From positions 1 to 46,834 of the forward strand of contig CAJUGC010000013.1 of the NCBI GenBank assembly GCA_910585955.1: DNA of 46,834 bases. The letters run 5' to 3'. A program made the translations under genes and the position numbers. The notes under the pieces are model-generated. The model saw nothing but the letters and a program-made list of their open reading frames with translations, was not told the DNA's origin and made no database searches. How positions within the stretch are numbered: the first letter of the stretch is position 1; each line of letters begins with the position of its first letter. Below, piece after piece: positions 33,936 to 42,408 of the stretch. The stretch comes from an uncultured Christensenella sp. (GTDB lineage: Bacteria; Bacillota; Clostridia; Christensenellales; Pumilibacteraceae).

Positions 33936-33999
33936 TTCCTTTAGTCCCTTTGCATACGGTGTATAAGAAGGAAACCTCCGGCTCCCATTCTACGACAAT

Positions 34000-34028
34000 A
34001 GTATAACATAGATTTGTTATAATGTCAC
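34000..34028 (-). promoter_or_regulatory. Promoter of the membrane protein-cls-alarmone operon
   Basis: On the minus strand GTGACA (34028..34023) and TATACT (34005..34000) are separated by 17 bases. The TTG start lies about 65 bases downstream. A palindrome fills the spacer. Confidence 0.55.
34002..34021. promoter_or_regulatory. 20-bp palindromic operator in promoter spacer
   Basis: TATAACA (34002-34008) and TGTTATA (34015-34021) are perfect 7-bp arms around six bases. The site occupies the region between the -35 and -10 boxes, where a bound repressor would block the polymerase. The regulator is unknown. Confidence 0.5.
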
Positions 34029-34064
34029 TATAGAATTGTTAAAATTGGGTTAAAATTTTTGACG

Positions 34065-34100
34065 AAAACCGCTTTTCACTAAAAAGCAAAAGGCGGTTTT
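34065..34100 (-). terminator. Terminator of the ABC exporter operon
   Basis: AAAACCGC (34065-34072) pairs with GCGGTTTT (34093-34100). On the minus strand the hairpin is followed by TTTTC. It overlaps the last codons of the permease gene, which stops at 34104. Confidence 0.6.
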
Positions 34101-34103
34101 GCT

Positions 34104-36047
34104 TTACTCTATGGCTTTTAGCGAATTATTCATATCTATTTTTACTATCTTTCTGCGAAGCAAAAGCGTAACGAGGAAGGTAAAGAGCAGCGTTACAAAC
34201 GGCGCGATCAGCCAAACATACCACCCCACCGCAGCGAGAGCGCCGAAATCGATTATTTTAAATACCGCCCATATAAATACCAGTCCGAACGGATAACCGA
34301 ACGCAATTCCGACCGCAGTGTTGATATAGATCTCGCGATAGATATAGCCCGCGACTTCTCTATCGTGATATCCGAGAACCATAAGCGTTGCTATTTCCCT
34401 TTCGCGTTCGCTTATGTTTATGTTAGTAAGCGTATAGATGACTACGGCCGTCAGAAGCCCCGCAAACACAACTATCACGGCGGCAAGAAACATTATCGAA
34501 GTCGATCCGAAGTTGCCGAACAGGCACATATCGAGCAGAGCGAGACCCGCAAGCACGAGACCCATAGCTCCCGCAACGGCTACGAGCGTCATTATAAACC
34601 TACTGCGATAGCGCAGTACGTTACGAAGAGACGACTTATACTTGAAAGAAAAACGATTCCAAATCAGCGGCATACGCTCGAGTATTACTTTTCGCCCCGA
34701 CTTAGGCGCTTTCGGTCGCAACAAATTCGCAGGCTTTTCGTGCATCATGCGCGCACCGGAAAGGAATGTGGAAAGCAGAGCCGTAACGACGATCACCGCA
34801 AAAGCCACAAGATAGAACCATATTCGCATACTCGCAGCCATGGGCGGCATGACGAAACTGTAGCCGAATACTCCGTAGATAAGCTGAGAAAGTCCTATGC
34901 CTACGAAATATGCGCCGACGCCCCCTATGCCCGTCGCAAGCATGACGAACAAAACATACTTAAATACTATTTTAAACGCATTGTAGCCGAGAGTGCGCAA
35001 GCAGGCGATTTGCGAGCGTTCCTCCTCCATTAAGCGGGAAATGTTCGATTGCACCACAAGTCCCGTAATGAACAGAAACACGATAAGCAAAAATGCCGTC
35101 AGTCCCATTATCTTTTCGCCGTATGACTTGAGCGAAAAGAAGCTGTAATTTTTATAGAGCGTAATCGTTTCGAACTCGCTTTCAAGCTCGTTTTTCAAAA
35201 CTTTCTCTTGCTCGGCAATATAATTTTCATAACCGCTCGAAAAGGCGTTGAAACTGTTTCTGTCGGGCAAAGCGATATACATATCTCCCGTCTTAGGCAA
35301 AAGACTGTTGCCGAACACTACGGGAATCGTGTCTACAGACATATAGATTATGCCGTCGAGAGTAATCAGTTTATTCGCTTCGTTGATCGTCTCGGGCGTG
35401 GGCGTATCCGCCGGATTTCTGTAGCTCGGCTCGCCGTCCAAACCGAATGTAAGCGGCGAGAGCGCCGTCTCCGTCACCGTCACCGTACGCTTGAACATCC
35501 CCGCCATCGAGGGCGGCACCATGGAAAAATCGGGGGCTTCTTCTCCTTCTTGCTCGGCAAGCTGAGCGAGTATATCTTTAAAGTCAAGTTCTATTTCCGT
35601 ACCGAGCGGAATGTCTTTAAGCTTATTATCGCTCTCCTCCGCACACGCCGCATACTTTACGTCGCCCTCCGAACCGTCCTTTTTCTCTCGCAGGTTGACC
35701 GTCTGTTTATCGTCGAGAAAATAAAGCCTTAAAAGCCGCTTTTCTCCCGCAATATCAACGTCTACATCAACGGACATACCCGTATTGACGGAATCTTCGC
35801 CGTAGAGAGCGCGAACTTTATCTATGTCGGCTTCCGAAAAGCCGCCGGACGACGTGCTCTTCAAAATAAAGTCGCTTACATTCCTCGCCTTATAATAGTC
35901 GGTCATGGAAGCGTCTATCTTGTTGACCGCGCCGCCGATACCCGATATAAAACCGACGGATATCAGCACCATAAAGATGACCGACAAAAAACGGGCATAG
36001 TGTTTCTTGAATACGCGTATAAGCGTTTTAAGATAGGTTTTCACCAC
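34104..36047 (-). CDS. ABC transporter permease of the FtsX/MacB type
   Basis: A 647-residue permease with an N-terminal membrane helix (residues 15-40), a large extracytoplasmic domain of about 270 residues, and then two clusters of membrane segments (about 310-470 and 505-640). FtsX-like signs are the cytoplasmic-loop phrases IACLRTLGYNAFKI and IATLMVLGYHDREV, which mark the two FtsX repeats. It would work with the ATPase encoded just upstream, exporting a peptide, lipid or lipoprotein, or transducing ATP hydrolysis to an envelope protein. Translation starts at tandem GTG codons overlapping the ATPase stop. Substrate unknown. Confidence 0.9.
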   Translation of the reverse strand: MVKTYLKTLIRVFKKHYARFLSVIFMVLISVGFISGIGGAVNKIDASMTDYYKARNVSDFILKSTSSGGFSEADIDKVRALYGEDSVNTGMSVDVDVDIAGEKRLLRLYFLDDKQTVNLREKKDGSEGDVKYAACAEESDNKLKDIPLGTEIELDFKDILAQLAEQEGEEAPDFSMVPPSMAGMFKRTVTVTETALSPLTFGLDGEPSYRNPADTPTPETINEANKLITLDGIIYMSVDTIPVVFGNSLLPKTGDMYIALPDRNSFNAFSSGYENYIAEQEKVLKNELESEFETITLYKNYSFFSLKSYGEKIMGLTAFLLIVFLFITGLVVQSNISRLMEEERSQIACLRTLGYNAFKIVFKYVLFVMLATGIGGVGAYFVGIGLSQLIYGVFGYSFVMPPMAASMRIWFYLVAFAVIVVTALLSTFLSGARMMHEKPANLLRPKAPKSGRKVILERMPLIWNRFSFKYKSSLRNVLRYRSRFIMTLVAVAGAMGLVLAGLALLDMCLFGNFGSTSIMFLAAVIVVFAGLLTAVVIYTLTNINISEREREIATLMVLGYHDREVAGYIYREIYINTAVGIAFGYPFGLVFIWAVFKIIDFGALAAVGWYVWLIAPFVTLLFTFLVTLLLRRKIVKIDMNNSLKAIE

Positions 36048-36793
36048 TCTATCTCCTCTATGGGCGTCGGATTGTCGTTGATTTCTATTTTTTCTATTTC
36101 TCCGCTCTTTATGTGCAAAACTTTATCTGCCATAGCGGCAAGCGCGGCATTGTGCGTGACGACTATAACGGGCTTTTTCCGAAGCTTCGTAACATCGTAC
36201 AAAAGTTTGAGTATCTTTTTACCCGTGTTGTAATCCAGCGCGCCAGTAGGTTCGTCGCATAACAGCAGTTTCGGATTTTTCGCCATGGCTCTGGCGATCG
36301 ACACGCGCTGCTGCTCGCCGCCGGAAAGCTGAGCGGGAAAATTACCGAGCCGCTCGCCCAGTCCGACCTCCTCGAGAATTTCTTTGGGGCTTAGCGCGTC
36401 CTTGCAAATCTCAACGGCAATCTCGACGTTTTCGAGAGCGGTAAGATTGGGCATGAGATTGTAGAATTGAAAAACAAACCCGACGTCGTTGCGACGGTAT
36501 TCCGTGAGTCCGTAGCGATTGAGTTTGGTAACATCCTTGCCGTCGAGAATAATGCTTCCCGAGCTTGCCGTATCCATGCCGCCGAGAAGGTTTAAAAGCG
36601 TCGTTTTTCCCGCACCCGACGAGCCGAGTACGACTGCAAACTCATCTTCATTCAAAGAAAACGACACGTCTTTCAACGCTTCCACCGAAATGGCTCCCGT
36701 CGTATAACGCTTGCCTACGCCGTTAAGTTCGAGATAGTGCTCGCACTCCACCCTCTGCACTTTTTGGTTTTTCTTCAATCTCTTTTCCTTCAT
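36041..36793 (-). CDS. ABC transporter ATP-binding protein (LolD/MacB type)
   Basis: A 250-residue ATPase. The Walker A is VLGSSGAGKTTLL near residue 58, the Q-loop is FVFQFYNL, the signature is LSGGEQQRVSIARAMA near 157, Walker B is KLLLCDEPTGALD, and the H-loop lies in VVTHNAALA. The DEPTGALD phrase is typical of LolD/MacB/FtsE-type partners of FtsX-like permeases. I chose the ATG at 36793; a TTG just before it lacks spacing to the GGGAGGG SD. The gene overlaps the permease by seven bases and has a consensus promoter. Confidence 0.95.
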   Translation of the reverse strand: MKEKRLKKNQKVQRVECEHYLELNGVGKRYTTGAISVEALKDVSFSLNEDEFAVVLGSSGAGKTTLLNLLGGMDTASSGSIILDGKDVTKLNRYGLTEYRRNDVGFVFQFYNLMPNLTALENVEIAVEICKDALSPKEILEEVGLGERLGNFPAQLSGGEQQRVSIARAMAKNPKLLLCDEPTGALDYNTGKKILKLLYDVTKLRKKPVIVVTHNAALAAMADKVLHIKSGEIEKIEINDNPTPIEEIEW

Positions 36794-36861
36794 CAAACTG
36801 CCCTCCCGCTCTGCGCGAAGCCGAAAACGGCATATCGAAACATTTATCTTCGTCCGTATGT

Positions 36862-36891
36862 ATTATACCACATTTTCATATATACTGTCAA
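36862..36891 (-). promoter_or_regulatory. Consensus promoter of the ABC operon
   Basis: TTGACA (36891..36886) and TATAAT (36867..36862) match both consensus hexamers, with an 18-base spacer. The ATPase start lies about 70 bases downstream. Confidence 0.75.
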
Positions 36892-36921
36892 CATTAGACT
36901 TGTGAACATAAGATGAAAAAA

Positions 36922-36950
36922 AAGCCGCTTTCCGTAAACGAAAGCGACTT
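36922..36950 (-). terminator. Terminator of the Cys-repeat lipoprotein
   Basis: AAGCCGCTTTC (36922-36932) pairs with GAAAGCGACTT (36940-36950); read on the minus strand it ends in eight T. It lies 20 bp after the gene stop at 36971. Confidence 0.8.
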
Positions 36951-36970
36951 GATTATTCGAAATCCGACTG

Positions 36971-38728
36971 CTAACCGTAAATATTGTCGTACTCGGGCGC
37001 CCATGAGAGAACGGCGTCGCCCGTATTTTCGAGCTTTATAAAGTCGACTACGGGAGCGTGAGCCATCGCCGTTCCGCCAAAAGGATTGCTGTTGTCGACG
37101 ACTATTTCGATTATGTTCTCGCCTTCTGTAAGGGCTATACTTCCTATCGTTACCTCTTCGAAATCAATGCTGTCCGACTCGCCGTGTCTCAAAGATATTG
37201 CCGAATAATCGACGGACTGTCCGTTTACCTTGAACTTCAAAGCGTTTTCTCCGTTCGGCGTAAACTCCGTGTCCTCGCTCAGACAGCCGAGTCTCGCCTT
37301 GAGCGTAGCGCTTTCTACTGCAACCGAACTATGAATTACGAATCTAAGCGTCGCGCCTTTTTTATACAGATAGTCTACATAGTATCCTTTTACGTCCGTA
37401 GATCCGAATAAGTGCTGCGTAGTCGCATCCGAACCACTGCAAATAATGTTCTTCCCTGTTGCGCTTCCGTTGAATCCCGGGAAGGTCTCATTCGAGTCGA
37501 TATATGTAAACTCCGCGTCGAAAATGCCGTTCGACACGACTACGGGCGCGACCAAAGCCCAAACCGCATAATAAGTAACGTCGCTCGATACAATGTCAGA
37601 TTGGAAATCCACGAAATTTTTGCCTGCTTCGGTTTTTGACCAACCGACAAAACGATACCCTTTTCTTTCGGGTTTGCTCATGGGTTCGACCGGTCTGTTT
37701 CCCCCGCTGTTTCTGACGGTCGTAAATATTTCGTTCGGCGCGCCTTTATAATTATACGCATAGCTTACTGTGAACACGCCGCCCATACCGCAATCGGTGC
37801 AAACACCGTTCACTACTGTGTGTCCTTTCGGTTTTATCTTTTTCATAGTCGTATACGAACAATTCGCACACGCCTCGTATCTTTCCCACCCCATGTCTAT
37901 ACAGGTCGGTGCTTTTGCGGCAAAACTTTCCATCTCATGCGGCAAAATATTGATTATATCGCTTTTCGTGTGACCGCAACCAATACAAGTATATATATCC
38001 AGTCCGTCATATTCGCAAGTCGCTTTGACAATAGTCGTGCCGCCGTCATATACATGATCCTCGAAAGCTATCTCGCTATATGTCGTATAAGAACAATCCT
38101 TACAAGCTTCGTATTCGTCCCATCCCACAGACGTACAAGTCGGAGCGGAAGCCGGATACTTAACCGTTTCGTGATCTTTTTTTGCGAGTATCTCGTTCTT
38201 AATGTCGGAACAGTCAGCGCACTTATACACCTTAAGCCCCGTATTCGTGCATGACGGCACTATTACCGTTTCCCCGTCGTCATAGTCATGACCCGACGCA
38301 GGAAGAAATTCGTAGTCGACGTTCCCACATTTTTCACACTCGCGCTTGTTGTATCCGAGCGCCGTGCACGTCTCTTCGAGAGCCGTCTCCCAATCGCCGT
38401 AAACATGATTGCAACGAGGTATGACCACTCCGAGATTTATCGTCAGATCGTTGACGTAAACGATTATAAGTTCGAACTCTGCGTTTAAAGCGATATTCTT
38501 TATTTCAAGAAAGTCGTTTTCTTTTTTGCCGCTTTGTTCCCTCTTGTCGTTTACGGACGCTTTGAATTCGTCAATAGACCCCTCGTAACCGAGATCGTAC
38601 GCTTTCTCGTACGCCGCCTCCATGGTATATACCGTGTCCGTATTTTCGTCGCCGCAAGCCGCCAAACAAAGCGAGCCGACGAGCAAAGCCGCGATCAATG
38701 CCAAAACAGATACAACCCTTTTATTCAT
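36971..38728 (-). CDS. Lipoprotein with Cys-rich repeats, InlB-like repeat and carbohydrate-binding-like C-terminus
   Basis: A 585-residue lipoprotein with lipobox LAAC (C25). A short helical module (AAYEKAYDLGYEGSIDEFKAS) at about 38-58 resembles the modules of the collagen-like lipoprotein. Residues about 105-310 hold five or more repeats built on H-x-Y/D...C-T...Y-x-C-x-x-C, each with two CxxC pairs (YKCADCSDI, YEACKDCSYTT, YTCIGCGHTK, YEACANCSYTT). Then an InlB-type (Flg_new) repeat at about 312-390 (GYRFVGWSKTEAGKNFVDF, ending YYAVWA). The last 180 residues look like a beta-sandwich of the CBM6/35 kind (VDFIKLENTGDA). Most likely a surface protein that binds glycans or host material. It has an SD (GAGGTGG) and a consensus promoter. 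Confidence 0.82.
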   Translation of the reverse strand: MNKRVVSVLALIAALLVGSLCLAACGDENTDTVYTMEAAYEKAYDLGYEGSIDEFKASVNDKREQSGKKENDFLEIKNIALNAEFELIIVYVNDLTINLGVVIPRCNHVYGDWETALEETCTALGYNKRECEKCGNVDYEFLPASGHDYDDGETVIVPSCTNTGLKVYKCADCSDIKNEILAKKDHETVKYPASAPTCTSVGWDEYEACKDCSYTTYSEIAFEDHVYDGGTTIVKATCEYDGLDIYTCIGCGHTKSDIINILPHEMESFAAKAPTCIDMGWERYEACANCSYTTMKKIKPKGHTVVNGVCTDCGMGGVFTVSYAYNYKGAPNEIFTTVRNSGGNRPVEPMSKPERKGYRFVGWSKTEAGKNFVDFQSDIVSSDVTYYAVWALVAPVVVSNGIFDAEFTYIDSNETFPGFNGSATGKNIICSGSDATTQHLFGSTDVKGYYVDYLYKKGATLRFVIHSSVAVESATLKARLGCLSEDTEFTPNGENALKFKVNGQSVDYSAISLRHGESDSIDFEEVTIGSIALTEGENIIEIVVDNSNPFGGTAMAHAPVVDFIKLENTGDAVLSWAPEYDNIYG

Positions 38729-38811
38729 ACTCCACCTCTCGTTAAAGCCACAATCCTTTTTGCTCTTGCCACAGATACATTTCCGCTCAGTAAATAATCA
38801 ATCTGATATTT

Positions 38812-38840
38812 ATTATATCATGTATTTATTATATTGTCAA
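38812..38840 (-). promoter_or_regulatory. Consensus promoter of the Cys-repeat lipoprotein
   Basis: TTGACA (38840..38835) and TATAAT (38817..38812) with a 17-base spacer are a perfect sigma-A-type promoter. The gene starts about 84 bases downstream. AT-rich direct repeats (TATTTATTATAT) lie around it. Confidence 0.75.
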
Positions 38841-39010
38841 GTTGCGATTTATGCTTTACATACATATTTAAACCGTGCCGCACGCGAAATACACCGCCGA
38901 AGCATAAGGCTATATTTAACATTATTTCGAAAAATCGGGCTTCCTGCATTTAATCGCTTCTGTAAATATTTTTCGGAGACCTCGAAAAAGATTTGTCTTA
39001 ACAAAAAAAA
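38841..39010. other. Non-coding stretch upstream of the Cys-repeat lipoprotein
   Basis: I see no gene and no clear signal between the promoter at 38840 and the terminator hairpin at 39011. Short open frames on both strands lack ribosome sites and family features. Confidence 0.5.
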
Positions 39011-39030
39011 GGAGACTTGTATAAGTCTCC
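39011..39030 (-). terminator. Probable pckA terminator
   Basis: GGAGACTT (39011-39018) and AAGTCTCC (39023-39030) form a perfect 8-bp stem with a GTAT loop; on the minus strand eight T follow. It lies about 240 bases after the pckA stop, with a repeat element between. Confidence 0.7.
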
Positions 39031-39059
39031 TTTTGAGTATTTTTAAAATCGAGATCCTA

Positions 39060-39255
39060 AGGGCTACGCTCGGAATGATATTTTTAAGTTTACTCGAGAA
39101 ATCAGACGTGAGCAAGAACGACAACAGGCGACGAGCCGAGTGGATTGCCGTACATTTCAGTACTGCGCCCGCTCGACGAGGAGCACATAGCCGTTATGGC
39201 GCTCAGCCGAGCAAGCGCTCTATAGCGCTCTAACGCCACAAGCCTTTAGGCGAGT
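39060..39255. repeat. Intergenic repeat element downstream of pckA
   Basis: This non-coding stretch has the same mosaic of blocks as the one at 25236-25440: GGCGACGAGCCGAG, a TTGCCGTAC segment, TACTGCGCCCG, GCCGAGCAAGCGC and nested inverted repeats such as GCGCTCTATAGCGC. It separates pckA from its probable terminator. It seems to be a dispersed repeat family rather than a gene. Confidence 0.55.
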
Positions 39256-39265
39256 AAGCATTTAA

Positions 39266-40849
39266 TTACTCGGATTTGGGACCAGCGTTTACGATTTCTT
39301 CGGGCATTCCCTCGTATTTTTTGAAGTTCTCGACAAAGTCGTGAGCGAGCTTCTTTGCAAGGCGGTCGTATTCCGCCTTATCGTTCCAGACGTTACGAGG
39401 ATTGAGAATATTTGCGTCAACATTTTCGCAGCTCTTGGGCACGGCCAGACCGAAATAAGGCTCGGTTTCGTACTCGACGTTTGCAAGCGATCCGTTGAGA
39501 GCCGCCGTAACAATCGCGCGAGTTGCGGGAAGGCTCATGCGTTTGCCCACGCCGTATGCACCGCCCGTCCAACCTGTGTTGATGAGATAAACGTCCGCGC
39601 CGTGTTTTTCGATCTTTTCTCCGAGAAGCTCGGCATAAACCGACGACTTGAGCGGAAGGAACGGCGATCCGAAACAGGTAGAGAACGTGCAAACAGGATC
39701 GGTTATGCCGCGCTCCGTGCCCGCAACCTTCGAGGTATAACCGGATACGAAGTAGTACATTGCCTGCTCCTTCGTGAGCTTGCTGACGGGAGGAAGCACG
39801 CCGAATGCGTCCGCCGTAAGGAATATTATTGTCTTGGGATGTCCGCCGACGCCGGGAATTACGGCGTTGTCGATGTAATGCACGGGATAGGAAACGCGAG
39901 TGTTCTCCGTAAGGCTGTTATCCGTGTAGTCGGGTCTGCGCGTTACGTCGTCCACCACCACGTTTTCGACTACCGCGCCGTGCTTTATCGCGCGATAGAT
40001 GTCGGGTTCTTTTTCCGCCGAGAGATCGATACACTTTGCGTAGCAACCGCCCTCGATGTTGAAGATGCCCTCTTCCGACCAGCCGTGCTCGTCGTCGCCG
40101 ATAAGACCTCTTGCGGGATCCGCAGAAAGCGTAGTCTTGCCCGTTCCCGAAAGTCCGAAGAAGAGCGCCGTGTCGCCGCTGCCGTCCTGCGCCATATTTG
40201 CCGAGCAGTGCATTCCGAGCACACCCTTGTGCGGAAGCATATAGTTCATTACGCTGAACACGCCCTTTTTCATCTCGCCGCAATACTTGCTGCCCGCAAC
40301 GACTAAGAGCTTGCGCTTGAAGCTAATCATGATTGCGGCTTCGCTGTTTATACCCTCTTCTTTCGGGTTGAGTTTGAGTCCGGGAGCACAGATTAGCGTG
40401 AACTCGGGCTTATAGCTTTTAAGCTCGTCCTCGGTCGGACGAATGAGCATATTGTGCATAAACAGATTCTGCGATGCATACTCGTTTATGCAACGCACAT
40501 TTAAACGGAACTTGGGATCTGCGCCCGCATAGCCGTCGAATATGTAGATGTTGCGATTGTTGAGGTAGCTCGTAACCTTGCCGAGAATGGACTTGAACTG
40601 TGCCTCGGAGATTTTCTTGTTCTCCGCGCCCCAATTTATTTCCTTGTTTATGGGCGCTTCGTCGACGATAAAGCGGTCCTTGGGACTTCTGCCCGTATAC
40701 TTGCCCGTCTCGATAAGGAGCGCGCCGGTATCCGTAAGGCGGCAAGGCTCTGTCTTAAGCGCCATTTCCGTAAGAACGGCAGGCTCGAGATTGCGGTAAA
40801 CTTCAAGCGGATTCAAAATATTCAGCTTTTCGATACCATAAGTCTTCAT
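39266..40849 (-). CDS. pckA: Phosphoenolpyruvate carboxykinase (ATP)
   Basis: A 527-residue ATP-type enzyme that interconverts oxaloacetate and phosphoenolpyruvate. The family blocks are complete: TGKYTGRSPKDRFIV near residue 49, GLKLNPKEEGINSEAAI, the P-loop FGLSGTGKTTLSAD near 235, the metal-binding GDDEHGWS near 255, and the late NTGWTGGAYGVGKRMSL with TRAIV. In fermentative gut bacteria it often runs toward oxaloacetate to save ATP energy; direction is inferred. The ATG has a GGAGGT SD, and its promoter lies about 75 bases upstream. Confidence 0.97.
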   Translation of the reverse strand: MKTYGIEKLNILNPLEVYRNLEPAVLTEMALKTEPCRLTDTGALLIETGKYTGRSPKDRFIVDEAPINKEINWGAENKKISEAQFKSILGKVTSYLNNRNIYIFDGYAGADPKFRLNVRCINEYASQNLFMHNMLIRPTEDELKSYKPEFTLICAPGLKLNPKEEGINSEAAIMISFKRKLLVVAGSKYCGEMKKGVFSVMNYMLPHKGVLGMHCSANMAQDGSGDTALFFGLSGTGKTTLSADPARGLIGDDEHGWSEEGIFNIEGGCYAKCIDLSAEKEPDIYRAIKHGAVVENVVVDDVTRRPDYTDNSLTENTRVSYPVHYIDNAVIPGVGGHPKTIIFLTADAFGVLPPVSKLTKEQAMYYFVSGYTSKVAGTERGITDPVCTFSTCFGSPFLPLKSSVYAELLGEKIEKHGADVYLINTGWTGGAYGVGKRMSLPATRAIVTAALNGSLANVEYETEPYFGLAVPKSCENVDANILNPRNVWNDKAEYDRLAKKLAHDFVENFKKYEGMPEEIVNAGPKSE

Positions 40850-40924
40850 GGGTTGTTATACCTCCAAAAAGTAATTTACTTGTTTATGTAGGCGGATCCG
40901 ATATGCTCAATCTCCACCGATATA

Positions 40925-40953
40925 AGTATACATTAAAAAAGTTAAGACCGCAA
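40925..40953 (-). promoter_or_regulatory. pckA promoter
   Basis: On the minus strand TTGCGG (40953..40948) and TATACT (40930..40925) are separated by 17 bases. The leader to the ATG is about 70 bases and shows no riboswitch fold that I can recognise. No cre-like site was seen. Confidence 0.6.
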
Positions 40954-41001
40954 CTAAAAAAGGGCTTTTGCTCGAAAAGTTTTGAAATTTTCACACAAGT
41001 T

Positions 41002-41829
41002 TTATCTTACAACGCCCCGCAGACTTGTCGCAAGCGCAACAAATTCTTCGCGGGAAAGCGCTTCGCCTCGAACCGTGATCGAAAGCCCGCACCCTTCCAA
41101 AACCTTCTCGCACGTCTCGCGAGGCAACGCAAACGACGCCATGAGATTGTTGACGAGCATCTTTCTGCGCATGGCAAACGCCGCACGCACTACGCGTGAG
41201 AAGAGAGCGGGATTTTCGGGCGCTCCGCCCTCTCTGCGCGTCATAAGCACGACAGCGCTGTCCACATTAGGCACGGGATAGAACATCGTGCGGTTTACGT
41301 CTATTATCTTTTTAGCCTCGTAAAATGCGCCTGCAGTGACAGTAAGCGCGCCGTAGTCCTTGCTTCCCTCTTTTGCGCAAAGTCTGTCTGCGACTTCCTT
41401 CTGCACCATGACAGAGATCGACAGCGGCTTTACCGAAGTTTCCTCAATGAGTTTAAACAGCACGGGCGTTGTGATATAGTAAGGAAGATTGGCAACGACC
41501 TTATAATTTTCGGCAACGCGCTCGCTCACGTCGCCCGATTTCATAAAATCTCCGAAAACAATCTCGACATTGTCGAACTCGCCGAGCGTCTCTTCGAGCA
41601 CGGGTTTTAAATGTCCGTCTATTTCGTATGCAATCACTTTCTTTGCCTTAGATGCAAGCGCGGCGGTAAGCGTCCCCGCGCCGGCTCCGATTTCCACAAC
41701 TGTATCGTCTGCCGTGACGCCGCTCTTATCCACAACGGAAACAAGAAAGTTTTTGTCTGTTATGAAGTTCTGACCGTATCTCTTTTGAAACTTGAAATCG
41801 TTTTTAATCAGCGTGCTTTTAACGTCCAT
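41002..41829 (-). CDS. rsmA: 16S rRNA (adenine1518/1519-N6) dimethyltransferase
   Basis: A 275-residue KsgA/RsmA. The N-terminal FQKRYGQNFITDKNFL is the family opening; the SAM-binding VVEIGAGAGTLTAAL follows near 45; the catalytic NLPYYITTPVLFKL motif is near 115. It dimethylates two adenines in 16S rRNA during 30S assembly. The ATG at 41829 gives the family start and lies 11 bases inside the end of the phosphatase gene, with GGGTGA as the SD; an in-frame upstream extension of 18 codons is rejected. Translation is coupled to the phosphatase gene. Confidence 0.96.
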   Translation of the reverse strand: MDVKSTLIKNDFKFQKRYGQNFITDKNFLVSVVDKSGVTADDTVVEIGAGAGTLTAALASKAKKVIAYEIDGHLKPVLEETLGEFDNVEIVFGDFMKSGDVSERVAENYKVVANLPYYITTPVLFKLIEETSVKPLSISVMVQKEVADRLCAKEGSKDYGALTVTAGAFYEAKKIIDVNRTMFYPVPNVDSAVVLMTRREGGAPENPALFSRVVRAAFAMRRKMLVNNLMASFALPRETCEKVLEGCGLSITVRGEALSREEFVALATSLRGVVR

Positions 41830-42280
41830 ACTCACCCGAAACCTTTTCGAGAAATGCCGTGCAACCGTCGAGAATATCGGCATACGCCGTCTCGAAATCT
41901 CGCGTATACCAAGGATCGGCGACGTCGCGGGGGCGGCTCGTAAACGAACAAAGCTTGAATATTTTTTTCTGCTCGTCTATACTTGCGACGCGCTTTAAGC
42001 CGCGCATATTGTCGTCGTCCATTACGAGGATATAGTCGCTATCCTCTATGTCCTTTCGCGTTATCTTGCGCGCAGTATGGCTCCCCTCGACGCCGTGACG
42101 ACTAAGAGTCGCCGCAGCAGGAGGATAAATGCTCGAACCCGCCTCGCAACCGGATGTGCCGCAAGACGAAACTTCAAACATATCTTCGACGCCCTTTTCG
42201 CGTATGAGCTTTTTGAAAACAAGCTCGGCTACGGGCGAACGGCAGATATTCCCGAGACAAACGAAAGTGACTTTTATCAT
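41819..42280 (-). CDS. Low-molecular-weight protein-tyrosine phosphatase
   Basis: A 153-residue phosphatase with the P-loop VCLGNICRSPVAE (nucleophile Cys about residue 7) and the general-acid motif VADPWYTRDFE near 120. Such enzymes dephosphorylate protein tyrosine or, in Firmicutes, arginine, and often act on polysaccharide or stress systems. The ATG at 42280 has a strong AAGGAG SD; an upstream start six codons earlier overlies it and is rejected. It overlaps rsmA by 11 bases and is divergent from the TIR-L12 gene. Confidence 0.94.
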   Translation of the reverse strand: MIKVTFVCLGNICRSPVAELVFKKLIREKGVEDMFEVSSCGTSGCEAGSSIYPPAAATLSRHGVEGSHTARKITRKDIEDSDYILVMDDDNMRGLKRVASIDEQKKIFKLCSFTSRPRDVADPWYTRDFETAYADILDGCTAFLEKVSGEYGR

Positions 42281-42345
42281 GAAATTTCTCCTTTTCATAA
42301 AGTATACTCGATAAATTATCGTTTGTCAACAGTCCTCGCCCGCAC

Positions 42346-42374
42346 TTGACATACGGACATATTTGCGCTATACT
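42346..42374 (+). promoter_or_regulatory. Promoter of the TIR-L7/L12 gene
   Basis: TTGACA (42346-42351) and TATACT (42369-42374) have a 17-base spacer. An ATG lies only four bases downstream, but a second in-frame ATG at 42409 has a proper SD (AAGGA, seven bases away), which makes a short leader of about 28 bases more likely. Confidence 0.7.
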
Positions 42375-42408
42375 CTAAATGAAAAACAATATGAGCAAGG
42401 ATACGAAA

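Noticed and set aside
42379..42408. Leaderless start for the TIR-L12 gene
   Set aside because: The ATG four bases after the -10 box has no SD and the spacing is shorter than in the other four cases; the ATG at 42409 has a proper SD.
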